A stretch of 51,138 nt of DNA from Acidimicrobiia bacterium (GCA_011523395.1 WTGW01000083.1:1-51138); one strand, 5' to 3'; positions 24,580-33,285 are shown, counted from the stretch's first letter. The notes: generated by a model from the sequence alone, not told the origin. Translations and numbers: made by a program.

Positions 24580-25110
24580 TTATCCATCGCCTGGTGTGCG
24601 GCATGCGTCGAACGATGCCATGGCGTAGCCCAGCAGGGTGTAGTAGCCGACCAGGATGCTCAGCTCGACCACGCCCTCGGTGCCGAGATGGGATTCGACG
24701 CGGGCGAACGTCGATGTGGACACGGATGACGCCGAGCAGAGCTCGCCGACCATGTCCAGGATGGCGGCCTCTCTCGGCGCCAGGTCCCCCACCTCCCCGT
24801 CGAGGTGGTAGATCGCCTCGGGACTGGTCCCTTCGCGGCGCGCCAGGTCCACGTGGGTGTCCCAGACGTAGTCGCAGCCGTGGGCCCGGCCGGTCGCCAG
24901 GATGGCCAACTCCCGGTCGGCGCCGTCCAGGCCCGACTCGAAGCGGACCACATGGCCGAGCCTTGCGATGTGCTCCGCCTGCTCGGGGGCATGCAGCAGC
25001 ACCTGGAAGGGCCTCACCAGCTCTCCCCTGCTCCCCACGATCCAGTCGAACAGCCGAGCCTGGCCCGGAGCGAGCCCATCCTTGCGGTCGATCAGCTCTA
25101 TTCGCGCCAT
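24580..25110 (-). CDS. Carboxymuconolactone decarboxylase/AhpD-like protein
   Basis: A 176-aa all-helical protein with CMD-family features: ARLGHVVRFES, an AILATGRAHGCDYVWDTHVDLAR helix pair and a GYYTLLGYAM helix. The CxxC of peroxide-reducing AhpD is not present: only one Cys (HGCDYVW) is in the active-site helix, so a peroxiredoxin-type disulphide reaction is unlikely. Many single-Cys or Cys-less CMD proteins of this type sit in catabolic clusters with unknown roles. It is divergently transcribed from the bicupin gene across a 120-bp region. Confidence 0.8.
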   Translation of the reverse strand: MARIELIDRKDGLAPGQARLFDWIVGSRGELVRPFQVLLHAPEQAEHIARLGHVVRFESGLDGADRELAILATGRAHGCDYVWDTHVDLARREGTSPEAIYHLDGEVGDLAPREAAILDMVGELCSASSVSTSTFARVESHLGTEGVVELSILVGYYTLLGYAMASFDACRTPGDG

Positions 25111-25194
25111 CTTCCCTCCGTGCCCTCGGTCAAGCGATTGCCGGACCGACCGTAGCGCCCCTGACCGGCAGTCTCACGGCAGGCAACCGGCGGG

Positions 25195-25200
25195 TAGACT
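25195..25200 (+). promoter_or_regulatory. -10 box TAGACT of the bicupin-nitrilase-cyclase genes
   Basis: TAGACT stands 8 nt before an ATG at 25209, the leaderless spacing seen elsewhere in this window. That ATG opens only a 10-codon frame; the bicupin ATG is 22 bp further on. Confidence 0.5.
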
Positions 25201-25208
25201 CGCCGCCG

Positions 25209-25241
25209 ATGGACGGACCGAACCGCCAAGATGGCCGCTGA
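25209..25241 (+). CDS. Possible 10-aa leaderless leader peptide
   Basis: ATG to TGA encodes MDGPNRQDGR. The ATG is placed exactly where a leaderless message from the TAGACT box would begin, and the stop overlaps the bicupin start region. It might regulate or couple translation of the bicupin gene. There is no proof that it is translated; it may be chance. Confidence 0.3.
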   Translation: MDGPNRQDGR

Positions 25242-26064
25242 ACGCGATCAAGTCCGCATACTCCGGGATGAGGAGGATGCTCCGGAACTTCGCATAGTCG
25301 AGCACGGCGGCCGGGCCTGGGTGGTGGTCTGGCCGGGCCTGGACGCCCATCTGCGCTCCATACACCACATCTCACTGGAGCCGGGCGGGCGAACCGTCCA
25401 GTTGGAACACCCGATGGAGTCCGTCTACTACACCATGTCGGGAAGCGTGGCGGCGGCGGACAACTCCTTCGGCCGGCGCCTCGACGTCCCGACCGGGGCG
25501 ATGGCACATATCGGAGCCGACACGAAGTACGTGTTCGAGGCGGGCCCGGACGGCGCCGAACTGATCGGGGGTCCCTGTCCGGCCGACGAACGGCTCTATG
25601 CCCATCTCGAGTACGAGCGGCGCTCAACCCCACCACCACCTGCCGGCGGTAGCCGCCTCGCGGCTCGGGGTGTCCGCATCTTCCACCGCGACCAGCCGAC
25701 CGCCATCGTCCCGATGATCGCGAGAGATGCCCGCCTGATCGTGTGGGCCGGAGTCGGCGCGTACACGGCCAACATGAACTACGTGGACATGCAGGCCGGG
25801 GAGCGGAACAAGGAGCATGTACATGTCGAGTCCGAGGACACGATCTATATCCTCGACGGCAAGGGGAGCATCGAGGACCTGACCAACGACCTCCGGCTGG
25901 AGTTCGAGGCCGGGGACGTGGTTCACGTGCCGGTCGGGATCTGGCACGCAGTATCGGGAGACCGCGACGATCACGTGGAGAGCGTGGGGGGCCCGTGTCC
26001 GGCCGATTGGAACATGTTGCGGATAGCCGGCCTCATGCCGGACGGTCCACTGGGACGGGAGTAG
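25231..26064 (+). CDS. Two-domain cupin protein
   Basis: A 277-aa bicupin. The second cupin (about residues 155-265) has a metal-type motif, KEHVHVESEDTIYILDG (HxH plus Glu) with a later His in PVGIWHAV. The first cupin (about residues 30-130) keeps the fold (LEPGGRTVQLEHP, SVYYTMSG) but has lost most of the His ligands. Each half ends with the same GGPCPAD motif, showing internal duplication. Such proteins can be dioxygenases, isomerases or sugar-acid enzymes; no specific activity can be assigned. Four bases separate it from a nitrilase gene, so it probably works on the same compound. Confidence 0.8.
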   Translation: MAAERDQVRILRDEEDAPELRIVEHGGRAWVVVWPGLDAHLRSIHHISLEPGGRTVQLEHPMESVYYTMSGSVAAADNSFGRRLDVPTGAMAHIGADTKYVFEAGPDGAELIGGPCPADERLYAHLEYERRSTPPPPAGGSRLAARGVRIFHRDQPTAIVPMIARDARLIVWAGVGAYTANMNYVDMQAGERNKEHVHVESEDTIYILDGKGSIEDLTNDLRLEFEAGDVVHVPVGIWHAVSGDRDDHVESVGGPCPADWNMLRIAGLMPDGPLGRE

Positions 26065-26068
26065 CACA

Positions 26069-26923
26069 ATGGTCAACAAGGTCTCGATAGGTCTGGTGCA
26101 GATCGGGGGCGAGCCCCTGGCGGTCGAGGAGAACCGCGATCTCACGGTCCGATGGACGGAGCGCGCCTTCAACAAAGGGGCCGACATCGTGGTGCTGCCC
26201 GAGATGATCATCCACGGGTACGCCTTCGACTGGCGGGCGCTGGCCGAGACCGCCGAGCCGGTTGACGGGCCCACCGTCAAGCAGTGGACCTCCCTGGCGG
26301 CCGAGGCCAACGGCTACGTGGTGGGCGGCTTCTGCGAGCGGGACGGCGAATCGTTGTACAACTCGGCGGTGGCGGTCGGGCCGGACGGAACCATCCTCCA
26401 TTACCGCAAGACCCACCTGTTCGCCAACGAGAAGATCGCGTTCCACGACGGCGACCTCGGCTTCCCGGTGGCCCACACCCGGTTCGGGACTATCGGGTTG
26501 TGCGTCTGCTACGACCTCCGCTTTGTAGAGGTGGTACGGCTGATGGCCCTGAAGGGCGCCGACCTGATCTGCGTTCCGACCGCCTGGCTGCCCGGCTACG
26601 ACAAGGAACGCTGGGACCAGGACGGAATGTGTCCCCAGGGCAAGGGGGCGGTGCTCCAGGCCAACCTCTCCCAGGTCTACATCGCTTGCGCATCCCAGGC
26701 CGGCCGTCACGGGGAGTTCGACTTTCTCGGCTCGTCGATCCTGGTCGATCCCTACGGCAAGCTGGCGTCCGGGCCGTTACCCGGCTCGGAGGACGCCATC
26801 AGCGTCACCGAGGTCGACCTGGGCGCAGCCAAGCGAGCGCAGGTGCGGGGCGAGTTGATCGCTCCCCGCGCCGACCGCCGCACCGATCTCTACGGGATCT
26901 GGGAGAACGGTCTGAGGTACTAG
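26069..26923 (+). CDS. Carbon-nitrogen hydrolase (nitrilase superfamily)
   Basis: A 284-aa nitrilase-superfamily enzyme with the complete Glu-Lys-Cys triad: Glu in VLPEMIIHG, Lys in HYRKTHLF and Cys in GLCVCYDLRF. Family members hydrolyse nitriles, amides or N-carbamoyl groups; the sequence resembles omega-amidase, carbamoylputrescine amidase and N-carbamoyl-amino acid amidase types. An N-carbamoyl amide would fit a ureide or hydantoin pathway, since hydantoinases produce N-carbamoyl amino acids (inference). GGGAG in the end of the cupin gene serves as ribosome site. A cytoplasmic enzyme. Confidence 0.87.
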   Translation: MVNKVSIGLVQIGGEPLAVEENRDLTVRWTERAFNKGADIVVLPEMIIHGYAFDWRALAETAEPVDGPTVKQWTSLAAEANGYVVGGFCERDGESLYNSAVAVGPDGTILHYRKTHLFANEKIAFHDGDLGFPVAHTRFGTIGLCVCYDLRFVEVVRLMALKGADLICVPTAWLPGYDKERWDQDGMCPQGKGAVLQANLSQVYIACASQAGRHGEFDFLGSSILVDPYGKLASGPLPGSEDAISVTEVDLGAAKRAQVRGELIAPRADRRTDLYGIWENGLRY

Positions 26924-26991
26924 TTCGTGTACCGGGCCCGTATTCCTGCCCCCTACCATCCGTCAGCAACCGATACCGGAGGTAAACCGAA

Positions 26992-27819
26992 ATGAAGCTC
27001 GTCGATCTCTCCCACCCGATCAACATCCACACTCCGGGTTGGGTCGGGTATCCCGGATCCAAGATCTATTACACCCAGACCCTGCAGACCAACCGGGTGG
27101 TGTCACAGAGGATCGAGTCTTCGCTGCACGTGGGAACGCACCTCGACGGCCCGATGCACATGGCCGACGGGGGCGGCGACATGGCCTCGCTCCCGCTCAC
27201 CAAGCTGATCCACGAAGGGGTGATCGTCGACGTGTCGGACGAGGTGAGCGACTGGAGCATCATCACCCCCGAGATGATCACCTCCAAGGTGGAGGTCAAG
27301 AAGGGCGACATCCTGATCATCCACACCGGCTATCACCGCTACTACGAGGGGAAGCCCGAGCAGGACCTGACCCGCTACTTCTGCATGCATCCGGGCGGCA
27401 CCAGGGAACTGGCCGAATGGATGCTGGAGAGGGAGCTGGCGTGGTGGGGAATCGACGCCGGCTCGGGAGATCACCCCATGAACACCACCATCCGCCACAT
27501 GCGGCCCGACCTGACCAGGCGCTTCGAGCAGAAGGTGGGCATGCCGGTGAGGGACTACTTCGGCGAGTACACCTACACCCACCATCGGAGTGGGCGGGAG
27601 ATCACCGAGGACCTGTTCCCCCTCCACTATCTCGCCTTCCCCAAGGGCTGTATCCACGCCGAGAACGTGGGCGGCGACATCGAGAAGGTGCTCAACCAGC
27701 GATGCATCATCGGCGCCTTCCCGTGGAAGTTCGAGGGTGGCGAGTCATGCCCGTGCCGCATCATCGCCTTCTTCGATGTCGGCGACCTGACCACCGAAGA
27801 GATGTTCCAGGCCGTCTGA
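26992..27819 (+). CDS. Cyclase family protein (kynurenine formamidase-like)
   Basis: A 275-aa metal-dependent hydrolase of the cyclase/KynB family. The metal motif HVGTHLDGPMH is at about residues 42-52, preceded by LVDLSHPIN, and a GIDAGSGDHP segment follows the domain core. Characterised relatives cleave N-formylkynurenine, isatin or other cyclic amides. GGAGG 9 nt before the ATG is a strong ribosome site. It lies 68 bp after the nitrilase and ends before a terminator, so the bicupin, nitrilase and cyclase probably form one transcript. Confidence 0.87.
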   Translation: MKLVDLSHPINIHTPGWVGYPGSKIYYTQTLQTNRVVSQRIESSLHVGTHLDGPMHMADGGGDMASLPLTKLIHEGVIVDVSDEVSDWSIITPEMITSKVEVKKGDILIIHTGYHRYYEGKPEQDLTRYFCMHPGGTRELAEWMLERELAWWGIDAGSGDHPMNTTIRHMRPDLTRRFEQKVGMPVRDYFGEYTYTHHRSGREITEDLFPLHYLAFPKGCIHAENVGGDIEKVLNQRCIIGAFPWKFEGGESCPCRIIAFFDVGDLTTEEMFQAV

Positions 27820-27830
27820 TCCCCGGGCCG

Positions 27831-27863
27831 GACCGGGTAAGAACCTCCCTTCCCGGTCTCTCT
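27831..27863 (+). terminator. Terminator after the cyclase gene
   Basis: GACCGGG and CCCGGTC form a 7-bp stem with a 14-nt loop, followed by TCTCTT. It is located between the convergent cyclase and cupin genes, 12 bp after the cyclase stop. Confidence 0.55.
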
Positions 27864-27919
27864 TGCCGTCCGGATCGGGACTCCCTTCGGAAGATCTAAC
27901 CCCGGCTCCAGGTAATCGG

Positions 27920-28348
27920 CTAGATCGAAGCCTCGGCCTGGTCATCGGCCTCCACCAGCCCGCGCGCCTCCGAGCCCGGCGGTGCGAGGAGCCAGAGGAC
28001 GGTGAGCCCGTCGGGACCCGAGTGGGCCTGGTGCGGGAGGTTGGAAGGGGCGAGGAGGACCCCTCCGGGCTGCAGGGTGTGGGGGGTCCCGGCGATGTCC
28101 ATCCAGCCGCCGCCGGAGAGGACCACCGACACCTCCTCGGCTTCATGAGGGTGGGCAACGGTGGAGAAGTGCGGAGGCAGGCAGGAGGTACCCACCACGA
28201 CCTTGGAGGAATTACCCCGCTCCGGTGAAGCCTTGACGGCGGTCGCCCGACCTTCCACCAGCCTTCCATCGCCGGCGCCACCCTCCGCCAAGGCCCTCTC
28301 GATCTCCTCGGCCAGGTCGGAGAGCAGCCATCCTGTCGCTCCGGTCAT
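27920..28348 (-). CDS. Single-domain cupin protein
   Basis: A 142-aa protein with one cupin domain: AHPHEAEEVSVVLSGGGWMDI carries the HxH and Glu of motif 1, and APSNLPHQAHSG the His of motif 2. It should bind a metal, but the reaction or ligand is unknown; many small cupins of this type are sugar or metabolite binding or oxidative enzymes. The ATG has no clear ribosome site but lies only 11 bp after the stop of the small membrane protein gene, so translation coupling is likely. Confidence 0.75.
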   Translation of the reverse strand: MTGATGWLLSDLAEEIERALAEGGAGDGRLVEGRATAVKASPERGNSSKVVVGTSCLPPHFSTVAHPHEAEEVSVVLSGGGWMDIAGTPHTLQPGGVLLAPSNLPHQAHSGPDGLTVLWLLAPPGSEARGLVEADDQAEASI

Positions 28349-28359
28349 GTTCAGGTGGC

Positions 28360-28737
28360 CTAGCGGTCGGCCGGCTGGGGACCCTGGCGTCGCCGGACTA
28401 AGTACATGAGGCCGATCAGGGGAACCACCGCGAACGTCAGCGGCAGCGACCAGTCTCCCCGCAACGTCCCCTGGCTTATCAGGACGGCCGCCACGATGTC
28501 ACCGGCGATGCTCACCGACAGCATCGCCAGAGTTATGCGCCGTATCAGCGGGCTGAGCCGCTCGGAGGACACCACCGCGTAGAGGAGCAGGGCGGCCGCC
28601 AGCGGGTGTACCGCGCCCAGGAGGAGGCGCTCCGGTGCGGATCCCCCGTCGGCGAAGTTCGCCACCAGGGCGATCAGGACCGACCAAGCGAGATGCAGCG
28701 AAGCCAGAATCACCATCACTATCCGGAATCCCATCAT
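28360..28737 (-). CDS. Small integral membrane protein, unknown function
   Basis: A 125-aa protein with four predicted membrane helices: about residues 5-25 (VMVILASLHLAWSVLIALV), 40-57, 67-88 and 98-113. It ends in a basic tail (YLVRRRQGPQPADR). No family is recognised and no catalytic motif is visible. Size and topology resemble DoxX- or DUF-type four-helix membrane proteins. It precedes a cupin gene on the same strand and may be co-transcribed with it. Confidence 0.6.
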   Translation of the reverse strand: MMGFRIVMVILASLHLAWSVLIALVANFADGGSAPERLLLGAVHPLAAALLLYAVVSSERLSPLIRRITLAMLSVSIAGDIVAAVLISQGTLRGDWSLPLTFAVVPLIGLMYLVRRRQGPQPADR

Positions 28738-28847
28738 GCCTACCCGCCCCTGTTCTAGCGTCCGCCGAAAGATCAGCCAAGAGGAACACGGCGAGCCGCG
28801 CCGACCCGCTCTCGTCGCGTGTCGGCCCGTTCACCGGCTCAGGTCAA

Positions 28848-28937
28848 TTATGGCAACCGCGCAACGGTCTTGCCATGCCTAGTGATCACGATCTCCTCAC
28901 CGGTCTCGTTCACCTCATCCATGAACGCGTTGCTGAA
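28848..28937 (-). pseudogene. Remnant of a Phd/YefM-type antitoxin
   Basis: The last 29 residues before a TAA match the C-terminal half of the DNA-binding domain of Phd/YefM antitoxins: FMDEVNETGEEIVITRHGKTVARLP. The preceding frame (DRAKRDVFSNA) does not give the usual N-terminus, and the acidic toxin-binding tail is missing. No toxin gene is seen on either side. It is best read as a decayed toxin-antitoxin fragment. Confidence 0.6.
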
Positions 28938-29034
28938 AACGTCCCGTTTGGCACGATCACAGCCAGCAAAACCCCCGGTCAACGCGTAACAGGCCAACAT
29001 GTAGAGGTCCATCCCCGCCTTATTGAGCACCCTC

Positions 29035-30105
29035 CTACAGGCCGAGCAGCCGGCGCGGGTTCTTGACCAGGATGCAGTCCAGCGTGGTGTCGTCCACTCC
29101 GGCGTGGGCTAACGCGGGCACGATGTTGCGCAGGATGTGTGCGTATCCGTAGCCCCCGTACCGGGTGAGTTGGGTCTTGTAGCAGGTGTCCTGGGACACG
29201 AGGATCTGGTCGCGGTAACCGAGGTCCAGCAACTTGAGCAGGCCTTCGTGGCGGTGGGAGTCGTGGCTGTTGTAGCTGAAGTCGATGGAGTCGTAGTAGT
29301 TCTCCAGTCCGAAGTTGTCGAACGAGATGAACACGCCCAGATCCGCCACGCTTCTCTGGTAGTCGAGGTTCATGTAGCCGTCCATGTGGCACATGTTGAT
29401 CTTCTGCGGGTCGACGCCCTTGCGTAGCACGAACTCGGCGACGTCGGGAGCGATCCTGGCCCTCGCCCCGAAATAGGGATGGATGTAGAGCGGGAGGCCC
29501 GTCTGTCTCTGAGCCTCGCATGCCGCCTCGAGGACCTTCCACTCGTCTTCCTGAACCGGCTGGCTGAGCCCGATCTCGCCGATCACACCGGGCCTGATAC
29601 CGGTTCCGTAGATGCCTTCGTCTATCTCGGAGAGGATCGTCTCGGCGAGGGACCCTGAGCTCGACGTTCTCACGTACTCCGGATGGGAGGCCTGGATGTA
29701 GAACCCGCACCCGGCGACCACGTTGACGCCGGCCTCCACCGAAACCGTCCTGAGCCCCTCCGGGTAGAGCGACCGGGACGGTGGGCGGGCGCCGATCGGA
29801 GTCGCGTCCACAACGGTCTTACCGCCGTACTCGGCGAATGCCGAGATCTCGGAGATGGCCAGCTCCACGTCGTCCAGGACCATGAAGTCCGGGAACTTCG
29901 AGTAATCCCGGCGCCATTCACCGAGCATGTGAATCTCCGGTGGGCCGTACCGGGCGTCGGGATGGTGCTCCGTATACGACTGCCGCATGTCGAGGAAGAT
30001 GTGCTCGTGAACGAGCACTGTCCCGAGATCGTCGGTGGCGACCGGACCCGTCACCGTCATGACGGTTCGCTGCTGCCCACCGGCGGCAAGCCCACCCGAC
30101 GTCAT
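29035..30105 (-). CDS. Phosphotriesterase-family metal-dependent hydrolase
   Basis: A 356-aa amidohydrolase-superfamily barrel of the phosphotriesterase group. Ligands in order: VLVHEHIF (HxH), GEIGLSQP (Glu as bridging ligand instead of the carbamylated Lys of true PTE, as in many lactonase-like members), YIHPYFG, NMCHMDG and VSQDTCYKT (catalytic Asp). Likely substrates are lactones or esters rather than phosphotriesters. The track start is a TTG; the ATG at 30105 is preferred because GGGAGG lies 7 nt upstream. It is transcribed alone, after the terminator of the large binding protein gene. Confidence 0.82.
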   Translation of the reverse strand: MTSGGLAAGGQQRTVMTVTGPVATDDLGTVLVHEHIFLDMRQSYTEHHPDARYGPPEIHMLGEWRRDYSKFPDFMVLDDVELAISEISAFAEYGGKTVVDATPIGARPPSRSLYPEGLRTVSVEAGVNVVAGCGFYIQASHPEYVRTSSSGSLAETILSEIDEGIYGTGIRPGVIGEIGLSQPVQEDEWKVLEAACEAQRQTGLPLYIHPYFGARARIAPDVAEFVLRKGVDPQKINMCHMDGYMNLDYQRSVADLGVFISFDNFGLENYYDSIDFSYNSHDSHRHEGLLKLLDLGYRDQILVSQDTCYKTQLTRYGGYGYAHILRNIVPALAHAGVDDTTLDCILVKNPRRLLGL

Positions 30106-30303
30106 GAAGGAGCCTCCCATCGACGCGGATACCGGCAATACGGCGTTGGAATGGAGAGCAGGGCCATCTCCATTTGGAAGTTACTCAGACGGAACCGAGA
30201 ACCTCGTCGATTGCCGAGCGGAGGACGCCTCCGGCTGTGCGATGCCGTTCTTCCCCCGCGCCGTAGTGAGCCACTAACCCCGCACCTCTGCAGTTAGCGA
30301 GGT

Positions 30304-30349
30304 CCGCTGGGGGCGTCCCGTGGTTAGAACGTCCCGGGACGCCCCGCGG
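30304..30349 (-). terminator. Long hairpin after the FN3-binding protein gene
   Basis: GGGGCGTCCCG and CGGGACGCCCC make a perfect 11-bp stem with a 14-nt loop; CCGC/GCGG extend it past a 2-nt bulge. It lies 13 bp beyond the stop of the minus-strand gene at 30362. There is no strong U-run, but the stem is among the most stable in the window. Confidence 0.65.
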
Positions 30350-30361
30350 TCAGGGATCTTG

Positions 30362-32752
30362 TCAACTCCGGATGCTGTCGACCAACTCGTATTCGCCCTC
30401 CGAGTTGATCACGGTCAGGTAGACCGCATCAGAACCCTGGTTGTCACCTGGTCCGAATTGGAGCGAGACTCCGCCTATGTCTATGGACCCGGACGCACCT
30501 GTGACATCCAGGAAGCACGCCCGGCTGACGTCGGCGCCGCAAGCCCTCAGACGTTCGATGGCGAGCCGTCCGGCGAGATAGCCCTCGAGGGAGACGAATC
30601 CCGGATCCGCATCCGGATCGACGCCGGACAGTGCGGCGCGGTACTCGGCCAGGACCGAGACGTCGTCCCCGCCGGGCAACGGCACCACCTGCGTCACGTA
30701 GACACCCTCGCCGGCAGCACCCAGCTCGGTCGCGAGAGCTTCACTGCCGACGAACGACACAGCCATGAAGATCGTTTCGGGTCCCAGGTCCTCGCGCAGC
30801 TTCTCGATGAGCCGCGCCGCCGGGCGGTACGCGCCGATGATGATGACCGCTTCCGGCTGCTTGTCGGCAATCCGGAACGCCGCGGACGTGACAGCCTCCG
30901 TGTTCCGCCGGTAGTACCAGGAAGCCACCAACTCCAGGCCATGATCCTCCACCGCCTGCTCTACCCCCGTCAGACCGTCGACACCATAAGAGTCGTTCTG
31001 GTAGAGCACCGCCACCTTCGTCTTCCCGGCAGCGGCGAGAAGCTCCGCCATCCTCTGAGTCTCCTGGTGGTATGACGCACGGATATTGAGAACATTGCTC
31101 AGCTCACCGACCCGCAGCAGCTGCGCACCGGTGAAGGGCGCCACGAACGGTACGCCCGAGGCACGTGCCAGCGGAGAGGCTGCCCGAGAGGTTGGTGTTC
31201 CCACGGCTCCGATCAACCCGAAGACCTGATCGTCCTCGATCAGACGAAGGGTTTGCGCGAACGCTGCATCGCTCTCGTACCGGTCATCTCTGGTTACAAG
31301 CCTTAGCTGGCGTCCGTGCACTCCTCCTGCATCGTTCGCCTCCTTGAACGCCGCCTGGATGCCCAGCTGCATACCCAAGCCCAACGCTGCGGAAGGTCCG
31401 GTGAGGGCCGCTGACTGACCGAACAGTATCTCGCTGTCGGAGATGCCGGGATCGTCCGGGCTTACCGTTGGAGCCGTTGGAATGGGTGGCACGCGCAAAC
31501 CCTGGGCTTCCTTACCCAAAGCGTCAACCTGAGTCAAGAGCTGCCTCAGAACGTTCTCGCTGTCCTCTATCAGAGCACGTTCATTCTCCACCAGCTCGAG
31601 ACGCTCCTCCAGCCGTTCGAAATAGTCATCCCCTTCGGCTCCGGCATCACGTAAGTTCTCGGCCAGATTCAAGACGACATTGTTCAGTCCGGTGAAAGAA
31701 GACGCGCGAAGGTGGTTGATGTCAAGATCAATTCTGTGAGCTACCGAGTCGAATGACTCCTGAAGCCGTGCTACGTGTGTGGGATCTTGCATAAGGCTTG
31801 CCACCAGCAGAAGCGTATGTCCCAACACCGTGTTATTCGCTAGGCTATCGGTGGCGCTGTAATCCAGCAGATTCTGCCTAGTGAGTGCCGTTGAACCGGT
31901 ACCTCTATCTTCCGGAAGGTTAGTCACTAGGCCATAGAATTGTCTGTCCGCACTGGCGGTTATAGCCGGGAACAGGGCAATAGAGTTCGCACGAGTCAAC
32001 TCGGCTCGGCTCTTTTGCTCAGCCTGCAATCTGAGCAACAACTGGCCCCTTCCACTTTGTATAGACGATACATTGGTGATAAGCCTATTGGCCAGGGACT
32101 TGATGTGCTCAACTCGGTCACTATTACTCTTCTCGCTGAGGATCCCCAGCTGCTGAGTTAAGGCGGTCTTGTGCCGGAGGATGAGCGCCACGTCTTGAAG
32201 GAGTGATTCCCGTGTCATACCGGCATTAGTCGGTACAGACCCTACGCTATTCAACGAGTGGGCATGGTTCGCTATGGACAGTGCAGCGGACTGTAATTGG
32301 ACGATGTCATACACGTCCATGGTGCCATCGGAACCCGCCAACCTCAACGTCGTCCAACCCGACCAACTAGGACTAGTCGATTGGCCGAACTTGCTGCCGA
32401 CGCCAAACGCATAGACGGTTCCAGGCGCAAGGTTCTTAAGCGTTAGCGTGTACTCATCCTCGCCGTGTTCGGCGACGTCGATGGACTCGATCATGTCCTG
32501 CCATGGTCCTCCGAGGCGCTGGAGGAGCGTTGCGGCGTTCACATTCATCCAGCGAACGCTGTAGCCGGTGGCCCCCGGTACTGCGTCCCATGTAATGAGA
32601 GCCTCCCCGGGCTCATCCCCATCGACTACCGAGAAGTCGACATGTGCCGGCAGAGTCGTATGGGCGGCAGCCGGGTTGGTCTGACCCATGAACAAGGCCA
32701 GTATTACCAAAATAGTAACAACTACCGTAGGCCTGGATGCCACGCTACTCAA
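30362..32752 (-). CDS. Secreted FN3 / helical domain / type-1 substrate-binding protein fusion
   Basis: A 796-aa exported protein with an unusual order of domains. Residues 1-30 are a signal peptide ending in NPAAA-H, with no lipobox. Residues about 35-135 are a fibronectin type III domain (ALITWDAVPGATGYSVRW; LAPGTVYAFGV). About 140-425 is an all-helical region with coiled-coil-like stretches (ERLEERLELVENERALI), resembling the sensor regions of receptors. About 435-796 is a branched-chain-amino-acid-type binding domain (LFGQSAALTGPSAALG; AVLYQNDSYGVDG). The start is TTG with a perfect AGGAGG 5 nt upstream. Base composition is lower in G+C (near 50% in the helical part). No permease or ATPase gene is adjacent. 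Confidence 0.82.
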   Translation of the reverse strand: MSSVASRPTVVVTILVILALFMGQTNPAAAHTTLPAHVDFSVVDGDEPGEALITWDAVPGATGYSVRWMNVNAATLLQRLGGPWQDMIESIDVAEHGEDEYTLTLKNLAPGTVYAFGVGSKFGQSTSPSWSGWTTLRLAGSDGTMDVYDIVQLQSAALSIANHAHSLNSVGSVPTNAGMTRESLLQDVALILRHKTALTQQLGILSEKSNSDRVEHIKSLANRLITNVSSIQSGRGQLLLRLQAEQKSRAELTRANSIALFPAITASADRQFYGLVTNLPEDRGTGSTALTRQNLLDYSATDSLANNTVLGHTLLLVASLMQDPTHVARLQESFDSVAHRIDLDINHLRASSFTGLNNVVLNLAENLRDAGAEGDDYFERLEERLELVENERALIEDSENVLRQLLTQVDALGKEAQGLRVPPIPTAPTVSPDDPGISDSEILFGQSAALTGPSAALGLGMQLGIQAAFKEANDAGGVHGRQLRLVTRDDRYESDAAFAQTLRLIEDDQVFGLIGAVGTPTSRAASPLARASGVPFVAPFTGAQLLRVGELSNVLNIRASYHQETQRMAELLAAAGKTKVAVLYQNDSYGVDGLTGVEQAVEDHGLELVASWYYRRNTEAVTSAAFRIADKQPEAVIIIGAYRPAARLIEKLREDLGPETIFMAVSFVGSEALATELGAAGEGVYVTQVVPLPGGDDVSVLAEYRAALSGVDPDADPGFVSLEGYLAGRLAIERLRACGADVSRACFLDVTGASGSIDIGGVSLQFGPGDNQGSDAVYLTVINSEGEYELVDSIRS

Positions 32753-32914
32753 TTCGCCCTCCTATATGGATGTCGGGTGGGGCCAGATTATCACGGGCAT
32801 TCCCACGCCGCCCAGGATGGTTCTGAGTTAATGGGGTGTGGTCGTGGTGGTCATCGACGGTGGTTCTGCCTGTCTTGGCGGTGGCACATAGGGCTCGCAG
32901 TGGGCGAGGGGGGA

Positions 32915-33150
32915 GCCGCTTCGGCGTCCAGGACGCTGGCTGCGGTGAGTTCGGCTGCGGTTACCACCCCGGGTTCGGGCTCGACAGCCATACGGCTTTG
33001 TAACCGTCCCGTTTGTCAGCCCGGGTTTGCGACCGTGCCGCGCCTGGGGGTCGACTGTCAATATGGTGCGGTACCCGGCTACCCGCCGCGCAATCCGCCC
33101 GGCGTCCTAGCCGGCCCGGGTCGGCTTCGACGTCTTGTGCCGTAACCAAC
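32915..33150 (-). pseudogene. Frameshifted IS1182-family transposase fragment
   Basis: Reading the minus strand across frames gives consecutive pieces of an IS1182-type DDE transposase: LVTAQDVEADPGR, then RIARRVAGYRTILTVDPQARHGRK in the next frame (quoted in two parts: RIARRVAGYRT and TVDPQARHGRK), then RADKRDGYKA, then AVEPEPGVVTAAELT after another shift. No complete ORF remains, and the N- and C-terminal parts are gone. It is the main content of the 684-bp gap between 32753 and 33436. Confidence 0.7.
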
Positions 33151-33285
33151 GGTACATAGCGACTTTCGGTCTCGAACGTCTCCAGACCATCCATTGGCCG
33201 TCCGGAGCCGAAGGCCCTCCGGCCGCAATCCGCCTACCGCTGGGGTCCCGTCAGTCCGAGACCTCCGACCGGTGGGCGTGCTCCG

